This document shows, one piece after another, positions 33,353-37,473 of a DNA stretch of 37,473 bases; position 1 is the stretch's first letter, and the number at the start of each line of letters is the position of its first letter. The position numbers were made by a program, and so were the translations under genes. Where the stretch lies: assembly GCA_934153675.1 (NCBI GenBank), contig CAKPFG010000011.1:1-37473 (forward strand), read 5' to 3'. The notes below the pieces were generated by a model, which was given only the letters and a program-made list of their open reading frames with translations, made no database searches and was not told the DNA's origin. The DNA comes from an uncultured Bacilli bacterium (lineage in GTDB: Bacteria > Bacillota_I > Bacilli_A > RF39 > UBA660).

Positions 33353-34387
33353 CTATTCTATACTTTTACTGAAAAATTTAAATATATCAACAGTATCATT
33401 AATTATTTGATTAAACAATTCATCTTCGCTTAATTCACTTTTTAAATCACTAATAAAACCTTTTATTATGTTATATTCACTAGCCATTATTTCCTTATCA
33501 TCAAGTAATTCTTTATAATTTTTGGCAAAATGATCAAGAGTATGAATAATAGTATTATGTTTTAATTTTTCTTTACTTAATTCATCTATTTTGTTATTTG
33601 AAATATTATTGTTTAAAATTATTTCTAAATAATTATTAATTGATAAGTTAAGCTTACTATTTAAAATAAACTCAAGCAAAAGACTCTTATTTTCTAAAGA
33701 TAAATTATCATTTTTTTGATAACTATAATTTATAAATTCACATGCTACTTCCAATACAGAATGTAAATTATTAAGATCCATTTGAATCATTTCAAACAAG
33801 TAAGTTGTATAACACTTAACAGCATTATCATTTTTAATAATATTTTTAATTTGTTTTATATAGTCTTCCTTTTTAGAAAAATCAACATCAACAAATGCAA
33901 AACCATTTAAATTATTAATTTTATATTTTAAAGTATTAACAAGCATATCTTTATCTAAAGAATTATAAGTTAAGGATACTAAATTGTTTTTATTTTCAAT
34001 TTCAGTAGATAAATCATCAATTTTTCGTACATTTTCAATAATACTTTTATTTATTTGTTCTTCTATTTCAATTTTTTTAATATCTATTTGATTAGTTAGT
34101 GCCTTAACAATGTTAATTTTTTTCTTTAACAAAGAAAAATTCTCGTTTTCTAAATTATTCTTTTTATTAAATAAAGCTTTTAATTCCTCTTTTATTTGAT
34201 TTTTATTTTGATCTTCCTGTATTTTTTTTAAATCAAAATTAACAATATCTAAATAAACTTTTCTAATATCTATTAATTTTAATAAATTATTATAGTCTAA
34301 GTAATTTTTAAAAAAATCATTATTAAATTCACTTACTTTATTATTTTTTTTACTATTTTTAAATATATCTTCCAATATTGTACTCAC
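33353..34387 (-). CDS. Coiled-coil hypothetical protein, 344 aa
   Basis: I do not recognise a family. Residues about 50-165 are a long coiled coil rich in Lys, Asn, Glu and Ile/Leu heptads (LKALFNKKNNLENENFSLLK, IEEQINKSIIENVRKIDDLS). The rest is helical. No signal peptide or membrane segment. The start is GTG (34387) with GAGGT six bases upstream; an ATG two bases earlier is followed at once by a stop. A TATAAT lies upstream. It is coupled to the phosphohexomutase gene and may be a scaffold-like or cell-envelope partner; this is inference. Confidence 0.65.
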   Translation of the reverse strand: MSTILEDIFKNSKKNNKVSEFNNDFFKNYLDYNNLLKLIDIRKVYLDIVNFDLKKIQEDQNKNQIKEELKALFNKKNNLENENFSLLKKKINIVKALTNQIDIKKIEIEEQINKSIIENVRKIDDLSTEIENKNNLVSLTYNSLDKDMLVNTLKYKINNLNGFAFVDVDFSKKEDYIKQIKNIIKNDNAVKCYTTYLFEMIQMDLNNLHSVLEVACEFINYSYQKNDNLSLENKSLLLEFILNSKLNLSINNYLEIILNNNISNNKIDELSKEKLKHNTIIHTLDHFAKNYKELLDDKEIMASEYNIIKGFISDLKSELSEDELFNQIINDTVDIFKFFSKSIE

Positions 34388-34442
34388 ATTAGCACCTCTA
34401 TTATAATACTATCATATTTTTGAAAATTATACAAACAATAAT

Positions 34443-35252
34443 TTATACACTTCTATTAATTGAAAATAATTTTTTTAATAAAAATACTAAAGAAAAAATA
34501 GAAAATAAAAGAATTAATGTGTTTATAAATATATTATTTAATATTAAGAAGTTTATAAATAAAACAATTGTAGTATTTATAGTAATATGTAAAATAATCG
34601 AAGAAAATAATTTATATTTATCAGTTAAATATAATAATAAAAACGACAAAAGAAAAGTATAAAACATATTTATTATATTAGGAAAATGCATTATAGAAAA
34701 AATAACACTTGTTATAATAACCGCATTTTTATGATTATTAAACTTTAATAACTTATTATAAACTATCCCTCTAAATAATAATTCTTCAAGAATTGGTCCT
34801 AATATTCCTGTAGACAATATTAATATATAAATATCTACATTGTTTTTATTAAAATTGTTGGTTACATGTATCACTCCATTTATAATATATACTAATGTAT
34901 TATAAAATATGGATATAAAAATACCTAATAATATTATAATTATAACAATATTTATATTTAATTTTTTTGAAAAATTATTATCCTTATTTTTTAAAACAAA
35001 AATAATACCAAAGAAAACAAATGTTACAATAGTAATTAAAAAAATATTGCTGTTTAAATAATCATTTAAACCACTTTCATATTTTATAGAATTTATTATT
35101 TCTATATCACTAAAATTTGGAAATAAAGTTTGATAATAACTTATCTTACTGTTATTATACATAATAACAAATAAATATTTTATAAAAAATTGACCAGTAA
35201 TAAAAATCACTGGCCAAAAAAATACTTTTAAAAGTTCTTTTAAATATTTCAC
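34443..35252 (-). CDS. CPBP-family intramembrane metalloprotease
   Basis: 269 aa, about eight membrane segments. The CPBP (Abi/CAAX) motifs are present: EELLFRG (motif 1, EExxxR), IMHFPN (motif 2, FxxxH-like) and ILHITIN (motif 3, HxxxN). These form a metal site within the membrane in this family, which includes Rce1-like proteases. The start is GTG, overlapping the SPFH stop by four bases (GTGA). It is the third gene of nfeD-SPFH-CPBP. Confidence 0.9.
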   Translation of the reverse strand: MKYLKELLKVFFWPVIFITGQFFIKYLFVIMYNNSKISYYQTLFPNFSDIEIINSIKYESGLNDYLNSNIFLITIVTFVFFGIIFVLKNKDNNFSKKLNINIVIIIILLGIFISIFYNTLVYIINGVIHVTNNFNKNNVDIYILILSTGILGPILEELLFRGIVYNKLLKFNNHKNAVIITSVIFSIMHFPNIINMFYTFLLSFLLLYLTDKYKLFSSIILHITINTTIVLFINFLILNNIFINTLILLFSIFSLVFLLKKLFSINRSV

Positions 35253-36136
35253 TTATTATCCTCAATCATACTTTTAATAGTAGTACCAAGTGTCGCTATA
35301 TTCTGCAAATCTGATGGTACTATTATTTTTGTAGCATTTCCATTTGCTACATTTGATAATGTTTCCAAACTTTTTAAAGCAACTACCTTCTCATCAGCCT
35401 TAGCTTCTTTTATTAATTGAATTCCTTCTGCTTCTGCACGTTTTAACTTTAAAATAGCTTCAGCTTCACCTTCAGCCTTTTTTATTTGAGATTCTTTTTC
35501 AGCCTCTGCTCTTAAAATAGCACTCTCTTTTTCTCCTTCGGCGATTAAGATACTGCTTCTTTTTTCTCCTTCAGCTTTTAAAATTTGTTCTCTTCTTTCA
35601 CGTTCAGCACGCATTTGTTTTTCCATTGCTTCTTGAATTTCCCTTGGTGGAAATATGTTTTTTAATTCAACTCTATTAACTTTTATTCCCCAAGCATCGG
35701 TTGCTTCATCTAATATTGAACGCATTTTTGAATTAATTATATCTCGAGATGTCAATGTTTGATCAAGTTCCAACTCTCCTATTATGTTACGAAGTGTTGT
35801 AGCAGTTAAATTTTCTATTGCAGAAATTGGTTGATCAACGCCATATGCATATAACTTTGGATCTGTTATTTGAAAATAAACAACCGTATCTATTTGCATA
35901 GTTACATTATCTTTAGTAATTACAGGTTGGGGATCAAAATCTTTTACTATTTCCTTTAATGACACCTGCTTTGCAACTCTATCAATAAAAGGAATTTTTA
36001 CATGTAAACCATTTTGCCAAGTCGTATAATAAGAACCTAATCTTTCTATAACATATGCTTTTGCCTGTGGCACTACCCTTATATTAGGGATTATAATAAT
36101 CGCCACTATAACTAAAATAATTATCAATAATACCAT
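35249..36136 (-). CDS. SPFH/Band 7 membrane protein (QmcA/YbbK-like)
   Basis: 295 aa, one N-terminal membrane helix (about 2-20), then an SPFH domain (VVPQAKAYVIERLGSYYTTW, then NVTMQIDTVVYFQITDP, LRNIIGELELDQTLTSRD) and a long coiled coil with repeating EGEK/AEAEKES units. Such proteins form large ring-like microdomains. The start ATG is at 36136; a TTG-initiated frame to 36145 is rejected because it abuts the ribosome site. The gene is coupled to nfeD, which is typical of the family. Confidence 0.93.
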   Translation of the reverse strand: MVLLIIILVIVAIIIIPNIRVVPQAKAYVIERLGSYYTTWQNGLHVKIPFIDRVAKQVSLKEIVKDFDPQPVITKDNVTMQIDTVVYFQITDPKLYAYGVDQPISAIENLTATTLRNIIGELELDQTLTSRDIINSKMRSILDEATDAWGIKVNRVELKNIFPPREIQEAMEKQMRAERERREQILKAEGEKRSSILIAEGEKESAILRAEAEKESQIKKAEGEAEAILKLKRAEAEGIQLIKEAKADEKVVALKSLETLSNVANGNATKIIVPSDLQNIATLGTTIKSMIEDNK

Positions 36137-36137
36137 A

Positions 36138-36554
36138 TTAATCAATCTCCTTTACTTTTAATTTTACTCCATCTATTTTTAATACTTCTACTATTTTATC
36201 TTTTTTTATATTCTTATCTGCTACAGCTGTCCAACGTTTACCATCAACCTTAACTTCACCAGGATTTAGAAAAGTGATATTTTCAGTTACAATACCTTGC
36301 ATTCCAATAACCCTATCCAGATTTGTTTTAGATTCACTAACATTTAATTTTTTCATTAAATAAGGTCTAGTTGTAAAAAGTAAAACAACACCGCCTATTA
36401 CAAAAACAGCAAACTGAACAAAAACACTATCTAAAAATATAGATAATATCATAGCTACTATACCAGAAACTACAAACCACACAGATGTTAATTGAACAGT
36501 ACTAATTTCCACAATAACCAAAAATAAAATAACTCCTAACCATAACCAAACCAT
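36138..36554 (-). CDS. NfeD-family membrane protein (short form)
   Basis: 138 aa, three or four membrane helices (residues about 2-65) then a small OB-fold NfeD domain (IGMQGIVTENITFLNPGEVKVDGKRWTAVAD). The short form lacks the ClpP-like protease domain. It pairs with the next gene's SPFH protein, as is usual for NfeD1b/SPFH pairs. GGAG precedes the ATG and a TATAAT is about 20 bases upstream. Confidence 0.9.
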   Translation of the reverse strand: MVWLWLGVILFLVIVEISTVQLTSVWFVVSGIVAMILSIFLDSVFVQFAVFVIGGVVLLFTTRPYLMKKLNVSESKTNLDRVIGMQGIVTENITFLNPGEVKVDGKRWTAVADKNIKKDKIVEVLKIDGVKLKVKEID

Positions 36555-36615
36555 ACAATCATCTCCAATTAAATTATACTAAATAAAAAGAAGAAATACT
36601 AGTTTTTTTGTTTTT

Positions 36616-37025
36616 TTATAAAATTTTTTTATTTTTCTTAAGTAGTTTTTGTTTGGCAAAATTTCTTTTCGTTTTCTTTCTAGCTTTTGGAGATAGGATA
36701 CCTTCTTTAGTTAAAGTTTTATAAATAAAATCGTAAGAAACTTTAATGTTTTTTTATCTAAAAACTTTTTGAAGTGATTAAAATTAAAATCATAGTATTT
36801 ACTCTTATAAAGTAGTATAATATTTTCGGATATTGAGTTATCAAAAGCATTTATTGGTTTTCATGTTCTATTGCCGTGAACAAAACTTGCTTTACCATTC
36901 TCCTTATATTTAATAATAAGAAGATCAATTTGTCTTCTAGATATACCGAGCTTTTTACTAACTCTATTTTTATTACCATTGTGATCAATTAGTTCCTTGA
37001 TAACTTCATATTTTTTTTCATTCAT
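36616..37025 (-). pseudogene. IS1202/ISNCY-type transposase remnant
   Basis: Read on the minus strand from ATG 37025: MNEKKYEVIKELIDHNGNKN, then a HTH (RVSKKLGISRRQIDLLI) and KYKENGKASFVHGNRT, where a TGA interrupts. The match continues as KPINAFDNSISENIILLYKS and KYYDFNFNHFKKFL. A frameshift then leads to LTKEGILSPKARKKTKRNFA. The DDE domain, roughly 300 residues, is absent. The ending is at 36616. Residue order matches the N-terminus of IS1202-like transposases by eye. Nothing else is seen between nfeD and the tRNA promoter. Confidence 0.7.
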
Positions 37026-37153
37026 TCTTAATTAACCTTTCTCATTTTGTCACCTCAGTGACTATTATATAAACGTGAGCCATTTTTTTAAGTTAACACT
37101 TAAGACATTATCACAAATTAATCATATTTTTTTATTATTTTACTAAAAAAGAC

Positions 37154-37182
37154 TTGACGCATAATCAAAAATGCGCTATAAT
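37154..37182 (+). promoter_or_regulatory. Promoter of tRNA-Gly
   Basis: TTGACG (37154-37159), a 17-base spacer and TATAAT (37177-37182), about 20 bases before the tRNA. Confidence 0.9.
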
Positions 37183-37202
37183 TTTACTTGTCAAGTTGAA
37201 AT

Positions 37203-37276
37203 GCGGGTGTAGTTCAATGGTAGAACTCCAGCCTTCCAAGCTGATAACGTGGGTCCGATTCCCATCACCCGCTCCA
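37203..37276 (+). tRNA. tRNA-Gly (anticodon UCC)
   Basis: Full cloverleaf: acceptor GCGGGTG with CACCCGC, D-arm GTTC/GAAC, anticodon loop CTTCCAA (UCC, reads GGA and probably other GGN by wobble), T-loop TCCGATT, and encoded CCA. The outermost anticodon-stem pair is a C-A mismatch where B. subtilis has a T-A. Reads as functional with its own promoter and terminator. Confidence 0.96.
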
Positions 37277-37285
37277 TTTGAAATC

Positions 37286-37321
37286 AACTTACGGACTTAA
37301 TTGTTCGTAAGTTTTTATTTT
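37286..37321 (+). terminator. Terminator of tRNA-Gly
   Basis: An 11-bp stem (one G-T pair), AACTTACGGAC (37286-37296) with GTTCGTAAGTT (37303-37313), then TTTATTTTAT. Confidence 0.85.
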
Positions 37322-37366
37322 ATATAAAACTTAAAAAGTTCTCTTTCTAGAAAGGAGGCTTTTTTC

Positions 37367-37473
37367 ATGCTTGAATTTAAAGTAATTGAAAAACTGAAAA
37401 CTAATAAAGATTTAACCGACATCTTAAAAGACTTTAAATACAAGGTTAAATTAGGACAAATAAAAACTATATT
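37367..37473 (+). CDS. Partial ORF at right edge, unknown
   Basis: ATG 37367 follows AAAGGAGG at good spacing, and the frame is open to the window end (35 codons). The N-terminus is MLEFKVIEKLKTNKDLTDIL, helical and lysine-rich; I cannot assign a family. It could be a mobile-element or accessory gene given the neighbouring transposase remnant. Confidence 0.6.
   Translation, partial: MLEFKVIEKLKTNKDLTDILKDFKYKVKLGQIKTI

Noticed and set aside
34420..34662. Plus-strand ORF opposite the CPBP protease gene
   Set aside because: Shadow of a real membrane protein gene; low-complexity Ile/Asn product and no ribosome site.
36860..36870. TGA inside the IS1202-like frame as a tryptophan codon (code 4)
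   Set aside because: TGA ends ssb, the DUF1934 gene, the 147-aa gene and the SPFH gene, and the transposase has other lesions, so it is a nonsense mutation under the standard code.
1..37473. CRISPR array, cas genes, DGR reverse transcriptase, rRNA
   Set aside because: No regularly spaced repeats and no ORF with such motifs are present in either strand.

Overview
The window is a piece of a low-GC (roughly one quarter G+C) Bacillota genome, most likely a walled, Bacilli-related gut lineage close to the Mollicutes/RF39 branch. The evidence is Bacilli-type gene order (dnaB-dnaI-thrS; DUF1934-argS-rpoE; prfA near prmC), an RNA polymerase delta subunit, T-box control of two tRNA synthetases, a ThrRS without its TGS domain (as in Mollicutes), and a class A penicillin-binding protein that implies a peptidoglycan wall. 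TGA is a normal stop codon (for example ssb and the DUF1934 gene), so the genetic code is standard.

Nearly all core genes lie on the minus strand. From the right end leftwards they are: nfeD-SPFH-CPBP protease; a coiled-coil gene with a phosphohexomutase; a PAP2-DgkA fusion; a two-component system; mutM with a kinase-like gene and a degenerate exonuclease-like gene; sufB; ssb; dnaB-dnaI; T-box-thrS; a secreted protein with an HdeD-like membrane protein; a prepilin-like gene; DUF1934-argS-rpoE; prfA; an unknown 597-aa gene; prmC-rnhB-MBL hydrolase; an unknown gene; T-box-pheS-pheT; and the N-terminus of a second prepilin-like gene cut by the window edge. Plus-strand genes are mostly single accessory genes placed between these operons: an unknown 151-aa gene, a short collagen-like gene, a HLLG/coiled-coil gene, the penicillin-binding protein, a small XRE regulator, tRNA-Gly and a partial ORF. 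Two decayed insertion sequences are present, ISL3-like at 16.3-17.3 kb and IS1202/ISNCY-like at 36.6-37.0 kb.

The most interesting signal is the prepilin-like gene at 17447-18493. Its last ~28 coding codons (17474-17557) are about 62% G+C in an AT-rich genome, use codons ending in G/C, and encode a V/Y/G/N-rich stretch ending in VRPVI. This is what a hypervariable region written by adenine-directed mutagenesis (a diversity-generating retroelement target) would look like, although no reverse transcriptase or template repeat lies in the window. A near-identical N-terminal cassette starts a second copy at the left edge, so this is a dispersed multicopy family. Other points of interest are a fused lipid phosphatase/undecaprenol kinase, a divergent protein-kinase-like protein next to mutM, a large unknown protein between prfA and prmC, and repeated use of intrinsic terminators that contain the gene's own stop codon.
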